A stretch of DNA of 9,402 nucleotides from Caulobacteraceae bacterium (lineage in GTDB: Bacteria; Pseudomonadota; Alphaproteobacteria; Caulobacterales; Caulobacteraceae): positions 1-9,402 of the forward strand of contig CANJYY010000075.1 of the NCBI GenBank assembly GCA_947479185.1. The letters are read 5' to 3'. The notes beneath the pieces were generated by a model. The model saw nothing but the letters and a program-made list of their open reading frames with translations. It was not told the DNA's origin and searched no databases. A program made the position numbers and the translations under genes. Positions 1-5,523 of this stretch are shown one piece after another; within the stretch, counting starts at the first letter, position 1, and each line of letters begins with the position of its first letter.

Positions 1-6
1 CGGCCG

Positions 7-64
7 TCACCGTAAGCCCTCATCCGTCGGGCTCCGCCCGACACCTTCTCCCTCCGGGAGAAGG
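7..64 (+). repeat. REP-like palindromic repeat, copy 1 (inside the acyltransferase 3' end)
   Basis: A 58-bp element whose reverse complement recurs at 1947-2004 with 57/58 identity; the only difference is T53. It contains two adjacent hairpins. One has 7-bp arms GTCGGGC (26-32) and GCCCGAC (36-42). The other has 9-bp arms CCTTCTCCC (44-52) and GGGAGAAGG (56-64). Elements of this form are scattered between genes in many alphaproteobacterial genomes. Here it overlaps coding sequence and supplies the stop codon. Confidence 0.9.
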
Positions 65-834
65 AGAGATTTGCGCACTTCATCCGGCGTCGGGACCAGC
101 ACGGATGGCTTCACCGGCTCGCCCGTCGCCATCGCGATCAGTTCCTGGGTCCGCGTCTCGATCACCGTCTCCAGCCGCTCCAGGAACGGCGTGCGGTCGA
201 GGCCTGTCTCGATCGGGTCGAGGAACTCGATGGTCGCCACGCCCGGGCGCTTGGTCTTCGACGTCTGCTCCCAGAACAGGCCCAGGTTGGTCGCCACCGG
301 CACGACCGGCAGGTTGAAGTCGCGGCTCATGTAGTAGACGCCGGTGCGGTAGCGGAACCGCTCGCCCGGCTTGGCGAGGTTGCCTTCCGGATAGATCAGG
401 ATGCGGCGGCCCTCGGCGGCCACCTGGGCGGCGCTCTCCGACAGGGCCTTGCGGGCTTCGGGTCCGCCGCAGTTGTCGACGATGATCGCGCCGAACTTGC
501 GCAGGATGGCCCCGACCAGCGGGAAGCGTTCCATGTGGTCGCCGGTGACGAAGCTCAGGTTGTCGACGTTGGCGAACATGACGAAGCCGTCGCCCCAGCT
601 GTGATGTTTGGCGGCGATGATGAAGGCGCCCTTGGGCAGCTTGTCCTGGCCCTTCAGCTCGATCCTGATGCCGGCGAGGCTGTCCATCGCCCAGAGCATG
701 CGGCGGGTGTAGGTGCGGATCGCCGCCGTCATAGGGCCGCGGCCCGGCGCCAGCGCCAGGATGGCGGCGCTGAGGCCGTAGAAGATCGACAGCACCCAGT
801 AGTAGCCGTTGAACAGGTGATTGCGGAAGGTCAT
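7..834 (-). CDS. 1-acyl-sn-glycerol-3-phosphate acyltransferase family protein (PlsC-like)
   Basis: A 275-residue lysophospholipid acyltransferase-family protein. It would transfer an acyl chain to lysophosphatidic acid or a related acceptor at the inner membrane. A hydrophobic stretch at about residues 11-31 is a likely membrane anchor. The catalytic H-x4-D motif is His77 to Asp82 (HHSWGD). The second block is about 104-121 (FPLVGAILRKFGAIIVDN). The acceptor-binding motif is YPEGN at 148-152, in place of the usual FPEGT, and the fourth block is PVVPVATN at 176-183. The ATG at 834 has a distant AAGGA as its only ribosome-site candidate. The gene lies 69 bp downstream of the tetR gene on the same strand. 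Residues 257-275 and the stop are encoded by a palindromic repeat, so the ancestral terminus was probably different. The acceptor cannot be deduced; ornithine-lipid or other lysolipid acylation is possible. Confidence 0.9.
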   Translation of the reverse strand: MTFRNHLFNGYYWVLSIFYGLSAAILALAPGRGPMTAAIRTYTRRMLWAMDSLAGIRIELKGQDKLPKGAFIIAAKHHSWGDGFVMFANVDNLSFVTGDHMERFPLVGAILRKFGAIIVDNCGGPEARKALSESAAQVAAEGRRILIYPEGNLAKPGERFRYRTGVYYMSRDFNLPVVPVATNLGLFWEQTSKTKRPGVATIEFLDPIETGLDRTPFLERLETVIETRTQELIAMATGEPVKPSVLVPTPDEVRKSLLLPEGEGVGRSPTDEGLR

Positions 835-855
835 CGGGCAGGGATTCCTTACTTG

Positions 856-904
856 GAGCGCGATCCGGGCGGCGAACCGGTGTCCACTTCGCCTGATCGC
901 GCTC
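856..904. repeat. Intergenic palindromic repeat between tetR and the acyltransferase gene
   Basis: Perfect 10-bp outer arms, GAGCGCGATC (856-865) and GATCGCGCTC (895-904), enclose inner arms GGCGAA (871-876) and TTCGCC (888-893) around an 11-nt loop. The loop and inner-arm sequence (AACCGGTGTCCACTTC) resembles a very abundant alphaproteobacterial intergenic repeat that carries AACCGGTTTCCACTT and ends GATCGCGCTCTAG; that comparison is from memory. The last base of the element is part of the TAG stop of the tetR gene. In RNA it would form a long hairpin between the two minus-strand genes and could attenuate read-through or stabilise a 3' end. Confidence 0.75.
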
Positions 905-1464
905 TAGCGGGCGAAGAGGAGGGCCTGCACGCCGGCGGTCATCAGGCCGGCGTGGGCGGAGAGGGGATCGGCGCCGAGGCGGCCGTAGACGCGGTTCTGG
1001 GCGGTCTGGGTGATCACGCCGATGGCCATGGCGGCCAGCACGCGCGGGTCGGCCGGCGGGATCTCGGCGGCGATCATCGCCTGCTTGATGACGTTTTCGG
1101 TCACCGTCACCGGGTCGCGGCCGTCCTCCTGGTAGTAGGGGATGAAGCGGTGGATCTGGGTCAGGTGGAAGCTGAAGGTCAGCCAGTCCTCGTCGGCAAC
1201 CTCGCAGTAGGCGGCGACGATGGCGGCGGCCTTGGCCTTGATGCCGACGGCGCGGGCCGAGCTTTCCTCGATCAGCGACGACAGCCGCCGGTGGGTGGTC
1301 ATGAACAGGCTGATGGCCAGCTCGTCCTTGCCCTTGTAGTGGCGGTAGAGGGCGCCCTCGGATACGCCCGCGGCTGTGGCGATGGCGCGGGTGGTGGCCG
1401 CGTCGACGCCGTCGCGGACAAAGACTTCCAGAGCGGCGCGCTCGATGCGAGGTTTGGCGGACAT
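904..1464 (-). CDS. TetR/AcrR family transcriptional regulator
   Basis: A 186-residue one-component repressor. The N-terminal DNA-binding domain covers about residues 5-50; its helix-turn-helix is TTRAIATAAGVSEGALYRHY (24-43) followed by the family-typical KxKDEL (KGKDEL, 44-49). The rest is the helical ligand-binding and dimerisation domain, too divergent to name a ligand. An in-frame ATG at 1515 would add 17 residues. The ATG at 1464 is preferred because AAGGAG (1473-1478) lies 8 nt upstream and the protein then starts MSAKPRIERAALEVF, as expected for the family. It is divergent from the TfoX-like gene, and two related dyads lie in the 78-bp gap, so autoregulation plus control of that gene is the simplest inference. 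The stop codon touches the palindromic repeat. Confidence 0.95.
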   Translation of the reverse strand: MSAKPRIERAALEVFVRDGVDAATTRAIATAAGVSEGALYRHYKGKDELAISLFMTTHRRLSSLIEESSARAVGIKAKAAAIVAAYCEVADEDWLTFSFHLTQIHRFIPYYQEDGRDPVTVTENVIKQAMIAAEIPPADPRVLAAMAIGVITQTAQNRVYGRLGADPLSAHAGLMTAGVQALLFAR

Positions 1465-1479
1465 GGGGACGACTCCTTG

Positions 1480-1497
1480 TGTGAGCATTCGCTCACA
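1480..1497. promoter_or_regulatory. Candidate TetR operator O1
   Basis: TGTGAGC-ATTC-GCTCACA is a dyad with perfect 7-bp arms around a 4-bp centre, a geometry typical of TetR-family operators. It begins one base from the Shine-Dalgarno sequence of the tetR gene (1473-1478), so repressor bound here should overlap or closely follow that gene's transcription start. The assignment to the adjacent regulator rests on position and on the second, similar dyad 35 bp away centre to centre. Confidence 0.7.
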
Positions 1498-1515
1498 TCG
1501 AGGCCGCGCCCGCAA

Positions 1516-1531
1516 GTGAACAATTGCTCAC
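1516..1531. promoter_or_regulatory. Candidate TetR operator O2
   Basis: GTGAAC-AATT-GCTCAC has 6-bp arms with one mismatch and shares its outer GTGA/TCAC and GCTCAC half-site with O1. It directly abuts the AAGGG ribosome site (1532-1536) of the TfoX-like gene. Binding here would control the plus-strand gene, mirroring O1 for the regulator. No convincing -35/-10 pair was identified for either gene. Confidence 0.6.
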
Positions 1532-1542
1532 AAGGGTGAAGA

Positions 1543-1938
1543 ATGGCTGTCAGCGCCGCGTTTCTCGACCATCTGTCCGAGCTGTTGGCGGGCCTGGGGC
1601 CCCTGACGGTGAAGAAGATGTTCGGCGGGGCCAGCCTGCAGGTCGACGGCGCGGCCTTCGCCCTGGTGTTCGGCGAGACGCTGTACCTGAAGGTCGATGA
1701 CGGAAATCGGGCCGCCTTCGAGACGGAGGGCGCGTCGCCGTTCGTCTTCGAGATGAAGGACGGCCGCACCGGAACGCTGGGCTACTGGAGCCTGCCGGAA
1801 AGCGGGCTGGACGATCCCGACGAGGCGGTGCGTTGGGCCCGGCTGGGACTCGAGGCGGGGTATCGCGCGAAGAAACCCACGAAGAAGAAGGGCCGGGCGA
1901 TGCGCGATGACATCGGACCCGGCCCCTGGGATGGGTGA
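1543..1938 (+). CDS. TfoX N-terminal domain-containing protein
   Basis: A 131-residue protein with a single TfoX N-terminal domain, about residues 5-105. Family features include the opening FLDHLSELLAGLGPLTVKKM, the FGGASLQVDGAAFALVFGETLYLKVDD segment with its alternating strand pattern, and the late GYWSLPESGLDDPDEAVRWA block. The C-terminal TfoX helical domain of the gammaproteobacterial competence regulator is absent. The tail is Lys-rich (KKPTKKKGR, about 110-118). Stand-alone N-domain proteins are common in proteobacteria, and their molecular role is not settled; competence regulation should not be assumed. The ATG at 1543 has AAGGG six bases upstream. It is divergent from the tetR gene and probably under its control through O2. 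It ends 9 bp before a strong hairpin. Confidence 0.88.
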   Translation: MAVSAAFLDHLSELLAGLGPLTVKKMFGGASLQVDGAAFALVFGETLYLKVDDGNRAAFETEGASPFVFEMKDGRTGTLGYWSLPESGLDDPDEAVRWARLGLEAGYRAKKPTKKKGRAMRDDIGPGPWDG

Positions 1939-1946
1939 GTACTGTT

Positions 1947-2004
1947 CCTTCTCCCGGCGGGAGAAGGTGTCGGGCGGAGCCCGACGGATGAGGGCTTACG
2001 GTGA
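1947..2004 (-). repeat. REP-like palindromic repeat, copy 2 (terminator-like)
   Basis: The reverse complement of 7-64 with one substitution. Hairpin arms are CCTTCTCCC (1947-1955) with GGGAGAAGG (1959-1967), loop GGC, then GTCGGGC (1969-1975) with GCCCGAC (1979-1985). It starts 9 bp after the tfoX-like stop and would fold at that transcript's 3' end. No U-tract follows, so it fits a stabilising or Rho-assisted end better than a classical intrinsic terminator. Confidence 0.85.
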
Positions 2005-2038
2005 GGGGGTCTGGCGTTCAGCGCCGTAACCCCTCACC
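2000..2038. repeat. Nested inverted repeat joining two REP-like units
   Basis: GGTGAGGGG (2000-2008) pairs with CCCCTCACC (2030-2038). Inside it, GGCG (2013-2016) pairs with CGCC (2022-2025) around TTCAG. It joins copy 2 of the 58-bp repeat to a divergent, oppositely oriented unit that continues to 2085, so the whole 1947-2085 interval resembles a paired, BIME-like element in this convergent intergenic gap. Confidence 0.7.
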
Positions 2039-2064
2039 CTCCCGTCGCTGCGCGCCGGGCCCCT

Positions 2065-2085
2065 CCCTCTCCCGCTGGGAGAGGG
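2065..2085 (-). terminator. Hairpin immediately after the enoyl-CoA isomerase gene
   Basis: CCCTCTCCC (2065-2073) and GGGAGAGGG (2077-2085) form a perfect 9-bp stem with loop GCT. It sits directly against the isomerase stop codon (2086-2088). The segment 2030-2085 is a diverged relative of the 58-bp repeat (CCCTCACC start, CCCTCTCCC hairpin end) with a different centre. There is no U-run in either direction, so its role as a terminator is inferred from placement. Confidence 0.6.
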
Positions 2086-2889
2086 CTATTTCCCCGTGAA
2101 GGCGGCGATGCGCTTCTGCAGGAAGGCGGTGACGCCCTCGACGAAGTCGTGGGTCTTGCCGGCGATGCGCTGGGCCTTGCGTTCGGCGGTCAGCTGGCCG
2201 GCCCAGTCGCTGTCGAGGCTGTCCCAGATCAGCTTGCGGATCTGGCCGAGCGAGGCCGGGCCGTTGGCCAGTTCCTTGGCGATGCCGATGGCGGTGGGCA
2301 GCAGGTCGGCGTCGGGAACGACGCGGTTGACCAGGCCCCATTCCAGCGCCTTGGCGGCGCCGATCTTCTCGCCGAGCAGGGCCATTTCCATGGCCCGGGC
2401 GCGGCCGATGGCGCGCGGCAGCAGGTAGGTCGAGCCGCCGTCCGGCACCAGGCCGATGCGGCGGAAGGCCTGCAGGAAGTAGGCGCTCTCGCCGGCGACG
2501 ATGATGTCGCCGAGCAGCCCGAAGGAGCAGCCGATGCCGGCGGCCGCGCCGTTGACGGCGGTGACCAGGGGCAGGGGCGTGTCGCGCATCAGGCAGACCA
2601 GCGGGTTGTAGATGGTTTCCAGCGCGCGGCCGGCGTCCGGCTTGCCGTCGACGTCCAGCTCACGGGCGGTGGCGCCGCCACCGGCCAGGTTGGCGCCCGA
2701 GCAGAAGCCGCGGCCTTCACCGGTCAGCACGATGGCGCGGGCTTCGATAACCCCGGCGGCCAGGGCGCCGAACGCATGGCTGAGCTCCGCGGCCAGGTCC
2801 ATCCCGGCGGCGTTCATCGTCGTCGGATCGGCCATGGTCACCACGGCCACGCCGTCGGTCACTTCAACCTTGATTTTCTTGTAGTCCAC
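2086..2889 (-). CDS. Enoyl-CoA hydratase/isomerase family protein, PaaG-like
   Basis: A 267-residue crotonase-fold protein acting on an acyl-CoA thioester. The first oxyanion-hole block is GFCSGANL (61-68) and the second is NGAAAGIGCSFGLLGDI (113-129). Aligned by eye to rat crotonase, the two catalytic glutamates are missing: Ser122 stands at the Glu144 position and Phe142 at the Glu164 position. The LQAFRRIGLVPDGGST block (139-154) with Asp150 matches the PaaG type, where that aspartate serves isomerisation. An isomerase (double-bond shift, or the phenylacetate-pathway epoxide/oxepin step) is therefore more likely than a hydratase. No other paa genes are nearby. The start is GTG (2887-2889), with GGAGG (2898-2902) 8 nt upstream. 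The TAG stop abuts a hairpin. The MFS gene lies 73 bp upstream on the same strand. Confidence 0.92.
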   Translation of the reverse strand: MDYKKIKVEVTDGVAVVTMADPTTMNAAGMDLAAELSHAFGALAAGVIEARAIVLTGEGRGFCSGANLAGGGATARELDVDGKPDAGRALETIYNPLVCLMRDTPLPLVTAVNGAAAGIGCSFGLLGDIIVAGESAYFLQAFRRIGLVPDGGSTYLLPRAIGRARAMEMALLGEKIGAAKALEWGLVNRVVPDADLLPTAIGIAKELANGPASLGQIRKLIWDSLDSDWAGQLTAERKAQRIAGKTHDFVEGVTAFLQKRIAAFTGK

Positions 2890-2897
2890 CCGAGCGT

Positions 2898-2902
2898 CCT
2901 CC
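2898..2902 (-). promoter_or_regulatory. Shine-Dalgarno site fixing the GTG start of the PaaG-like gene
   Basis: On the minus strand GGAGG is followed by 8 nt and then GTG-GAC-TAC. The spacing is ideal, and no in-frame ATG lies near the conserved N-terminus, so this site decides for a GTG start. Confidence 0.8.
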
Positions 2903-2962
2903 GAAGATTTCTTATGCCTGCTGGCTAGTCCCTGTAACGCCGGGGAACGCCAACGAAAATTT

Positions 2963-4105
2963 TCAGGCCGGCCCGCGACCGTAGTAGCGCCATAGCCGGG
3001 TGGCCAGCATGAGGGCCGGGATCAGGGCGAGCAGCAGCGGCGCAGCGAGGGGCAGGCCCAGCGCTGTCAGGCCCGCCGCAGCCAGGCATCCGATCAGGCA
3101 GCCGATGTCCCACGCTCCCTCGGTGGCCACGTGGAACCTGAAGACGCAGGGCGAGGCCTTGGCCATGTTGTACACCGGCGTCATCAATACCGGGGTGATC
3201 AGCGTCACCAGCAACGATCCGGCGGCATTGCCGATCACCGCCAGCCACGGCAGGTCGAGACTGGCGGCGCGCAGAATGATCACGATCGCGGCCGCCGAAT
3301 AGGCGATCACCGCCGAGCGCCGGCCGTGGCCCATGTCGACATGCCGGCCCAGGACCATGCCGCTGATCGCGCCGACGATGGCCGCCAGGGCCGCCGCCCC
3401 GCCGAACGCCGAGTAGCTTTCGCCGAGGGCCACAAACAGGGCGATCAGCCAGACGTGGTAGTAGGTCGCGGCGAACATGCCGTCAGCGATCATGAGGCCC
3501 AGACCCTCCCGGACCGGCGTCCCCCCGGCGGGTACGGTCGGCGCGACCGGAATGTTGGGGGCTCCAATCAGCGGGACAATGGCCAGGGCCTGGATCAGGC
3601 CCACAGCCCAAAAGGTCTGCGTCGCGCCGATGGACGTCAGGCCCCAGGCGCCAAGCAGGGGCGCCACGATGCCGACCAGGGCGACGATCGCCTCCCGCAG
3701 CCCGATCTGGCCGCCGCGATCCTCGGCCTCGCCGAGGGCGGCGAAGTAGGCATGGAAGCTGAGCCAGTAGAGCAGGTAGCCGAGCGAAGACCAGGCGCAG
3801 AGGAAGATCAGGTAGGGGCCGGGTCCCTTGACCAGGGCCAGCAGCGGATAGTCGACCGCGGCCAGCAGGGTCCCGGCGATCAGCAGCGGCTTGATCCCCC
3901 ACCGGACCGCCAGCGGTAACAGCAGCGGCCGCAGGAAGAACCGTCCCGCGACGATGCCGGCCTGGAACAGCAGGGCCAGGGGCACGGAGATCCCGGCCTT
4001 GAGCAGGAAGATGAGGAAGAAGATGCCGCCGGCGCCCTGGGCAAGGGCCTGCAGGGCATAGTGGATGTTTACGCGAGTGATCGCGTTCCGCTCGATGGAA
4101 GACAT
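2963..4105 (-). CDS. MFS-type transporter
   Basis: A 380-residue polytopic inner-membrane protein with roughly 11-12 hydrophobic segments and short loops, the size and pattern of a major facilitator. The N-terminal half contains a loop GEAEDRGGQIGLREA that looks like a degenerate motif-A or cytoplasmic loop. A longer hydrophilic linker with Pro/Val/Thr (IPVAPTVPAGGTPVREG) separates the two halves, as is typical. The C-terminal half has a GRHVDMGHGRRS loop, the better motif-A-like element. The ATG at 4105 (MSSIERNAITRVNIHY) is preferred over the ATG at 4150: the 15-residue extension is hydrophilic and lacks a ribosome site, while AGG lies just upstream of 4105. The substrate cannot be read from sequence. 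A 73-bp gap to the isomerase gene downstream allows co-transcription but does not show it. Confidence 0.88.
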   Translation of the reverse strand: MSSIERNAITRVNIHYALQALAQGAGGIFFLIFLLKAGISVPLALLFQAGIVAGRFFLRPLLLPLAVRWGIKPLLIAGTLLAAVDYPLLALVKGPGPYLIFLCAWSSLGYLLYWLSFHAYFAALGEAEDRGGQIGLREAIVALVGIVAPLLGAWGLTSIGATQTFWAVGLIQALAIVPLIGAPNIPVAPTVPAGGTPVREGLGLMIADGMFAATYYHVWLIALFVALGESYSAFGGAAALAAIVGAISGMVLGRHVDMGHGRRSAVIAYSAAAIVIILRAASLDLPWLAVIGNAAGSLLVTLITPVLMTPVYNMAKASPCVFRFHVATEGAWDIGCLIGCLAAAGLTALGLPLAAPLLLALIPALMLATRLWRYYGRGPA

Positions 4106-4261
4106 GAAGACCTGAAGGCGCTTGTGCGAACGAGCGCACGCCCCGGCCATCGGCGCGGGGCGGCGTTGGGGACGGGCCAGCCTCTAGCTAGCGGTCAGCG
4201 TTTCCGTTCACACATGAGCGGCGTGCTCCTTCGACAACGAAGATCTTGCACGGGACTCGGG

Positions 4262-4280
4262 GAGGGGCAAGCGCCCCCTC
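4262..4280 (-). terminator. Hairpin overlapping the diguanylate cyclase stop codon
   Basis: GAGGGG (4262-4267) can pair with CCCCTC (4275-4280). Alternatively GGGGC (4264-4268) pairs with GCCCC (4273-4277) around AAGC. The structure overlaps the TGA at 4279-4281. There is no U-tract. The remaining 4151-4261 spacer before the MFS gene contains only a short CTTCG-ACAA-CGAAG dyad (4229-4242) and no convincing promoter. Confidence 0.4.
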
Positions 4281-5334
4281 AGGCCGCCGTGGCCAGCTTT
4301 TCGCCGTTGGTCACGCGGTTGCGGCCGGTGCGCTTGGAGGCGTAGAGGGCCTCGTCGGCGCGTTCCATGACGCAGTTCCCGGACTCGCCGTCGCGGCGGG
4401 TCGCCAGGCCCGCCGAGATGGTCACGGTGCCCAGATCTTCGTTGGTCGAGCGGCGCTTGAGCATGCGCGAGGCGACTTCCTCGCGAATCTCCTGCAGGCA
4501 GGCCTCGACCAGCCCGGAGTCCTCGCCGGGGAAGATCATGGCGAATTCCTCGCCGCCGTAGCGGGCCGAGAAGCGCGGCGTGGCGCCGAGGCGCCCGATG
4601 ACGCTGGCGACGTAGCGGATGACCTGGTCACCGGTCTGGTGGCCCCAGGTGTCGTTGAAGTTCTTGAAGTGATCGATATCCAGCACCGCCAGGGTGAGGG
4701 CCGAACCGTTCTCGTCGGCCTCGGCGCAGGCGCGGGCCAGTTCCTCGTCGAAGGCGCGGCGGTTGGCCAGGTTGGTCAGGCCGTCGGTGGTGGCGTCGCG
4801 GCGGACCTGCTCCAGGTGCTCGCGCAGGCGCTGGACCTCGCTGGTCGAATCGGCGAGCCGCTTCTCGAGCGACTTGTTTTCCTTCTGCACCCGGCGGGTC
4901 GCCGAGGACAGGGAGTCGACCATGGCGCGGACCTGGTCGACGCCCTCGGCCTCGGTCAGGCCCTTGCTGGCGCCGGCCAACGTCTGGCCATAGGCCTCGT
5001 TCGACTTCTGGGCCTGCTGGATGGCCTTGGAAACCGAGTCCAGTTCCTTCGACAGCTGATCCCCGGCGTCGCGAATCTGTTCGTTGAGTCGGGCCTTGGC
5101 CAGGTAGGCGGCGGCCAGATCCTCGCTGATGCTCTCGGTCAGCGGTTCCCCAAGGGAAATCAGCCGGCCCAGTTCGACGGCCAGCGCGCCGTCCGGGTCG
5201 GCGACGTAGTGCGCCCAGAGTTCGAAATTCAGCGGCGTCGGCCAGACGTGATGGGATTCCATCAGTTCCAGGGCCTTGCGCGCGACCTGGTAGGCCGCGG
5301 GCCCTCTCAGAACGGTTTCGACATCGCCGGACAT
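4279..5334 (-). CDS. dgcB: GGDEF diguanylate cyclase with N-terminal helical/coiled-coil region (DgcB-like)
   Basis: A 351-residue soluble enzyme predicted to condense two GTP into cyclic di-GMP. Residues 10-80 form a helical domain with the recognisable core WPTPLNFELWAHYVADP (31-47). Residues about 80-178 are a charged, heptad-like coiled coil likely to dimerise the enzyme. The GGDEF domain runs from about 181 to 345: DGLTNLANRR (184-193), metal-binding DID (219-221), signature GGEEF (260-264), and a late ADEALYASKRTGRNRV block. The upstream inhibitory RxxD site is absent; ATPR occupies 251-254. The start at 5334 has AAGGGGG (5343-5349) 8 nt away, whereas the in-frame ATG at 5340 is only 2 nt from it. 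The same frame stays open far upstream, but that part is antisense to the dehydrogenase. The symbol rests on architecture and remembered Caulobacter synteny and is tentative; the GGDEF assignment is firm. Confidence 0.93.
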   Translation of the reverse strand: MSGDVETVLRGPAAYQVARKALELMESHHVWPTPLNFELWAHYVADPDGALAVELGRLISLGEPLTESISEDLAAAYLAKARLNEQIRDAGDQLSKELDSVSKAIQQAQKSNEAYGQTLAGASKGLTEAEGVDQVRAMVDSLSSATRRVQKENKSLEKRLADSTSEVQRLREHLEQVRRDATTDGLTNLANRRAFDEELARACAEADENGSALTLAVLDIDHFKNFNDTWGHQTGDQVIRYVASVIGRLGATPRFSARYGGEEFAMIFPGEDSGLVEACLQEIREEVASRMLKRRSTNEDLGTVTISAGLATRRDGESGNCVMERADEALYASKRTGRNRVTNGEKLATAA

Positions 5335-5523
5335 TCGCATTTCCCCCTTGGCGCAGGTCGCGTTCTGGCGAGCCCAGGCTGTAGATACCTGACGGTACGC
5401 TGAAAGGTCCGAATGAGCGGTTAAGGGGATAACGTCGGTCGCTTGCGGTCGGGCCCGGCTCCAGTCATTCTGATCGCCGATCACTTGAGCCGGGGGCAGC
5501 CCGGCCGTCCGGAGGGACCCCCC
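5335..5523. promoter_or_regulatory. Divergent intergenic region between dgcB-like and aldehyde dehydrogenase genes
   Basis: These 189 bp must hold promoters for both genes. I could not identify a convincing -35/-10 pair. Visible elements are a TTAACC half-site (5418-5423, minus strand) too incomplete to call CtrA, a GATC-GCC-GATC dyad (5472-5482), and a 6-bp stem GCCGGG/CCCGGC (5489-5494, 5500-5505) just upstream of the dehydrogenase GGAGGG ribosome site (5511-5516). Confidence 0.45.

Noticed and set aside
535..1539. Plus-strand frame of 334 codons across the acyltransferase and tetR genes
   Set aside because: It covers two recognisable minus-strand genes and their spacer, and has the composition of an antisense shadow.
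4183..4192. CTAGCTAG palindrome upstream of the MFS gene
   Set aside because: Short and isolated, with no second copy and no promoter geometry around it.
4246..5403. Plus-strand frame of 385 codons opposite the GGDEF gene
   Set aside because: Gly/Ala/Val/Gln-rich composition without any domain, fully antisense to the GGDEF gene.
5418..5431. Possible CtrA site (TTAA-N7-TTCG, minus strand) before the dgcB-like gene
   Set aside because: Only the first half-site and two bases of the second fit TTAA-N7-TTAA; such matches are expected by chance.
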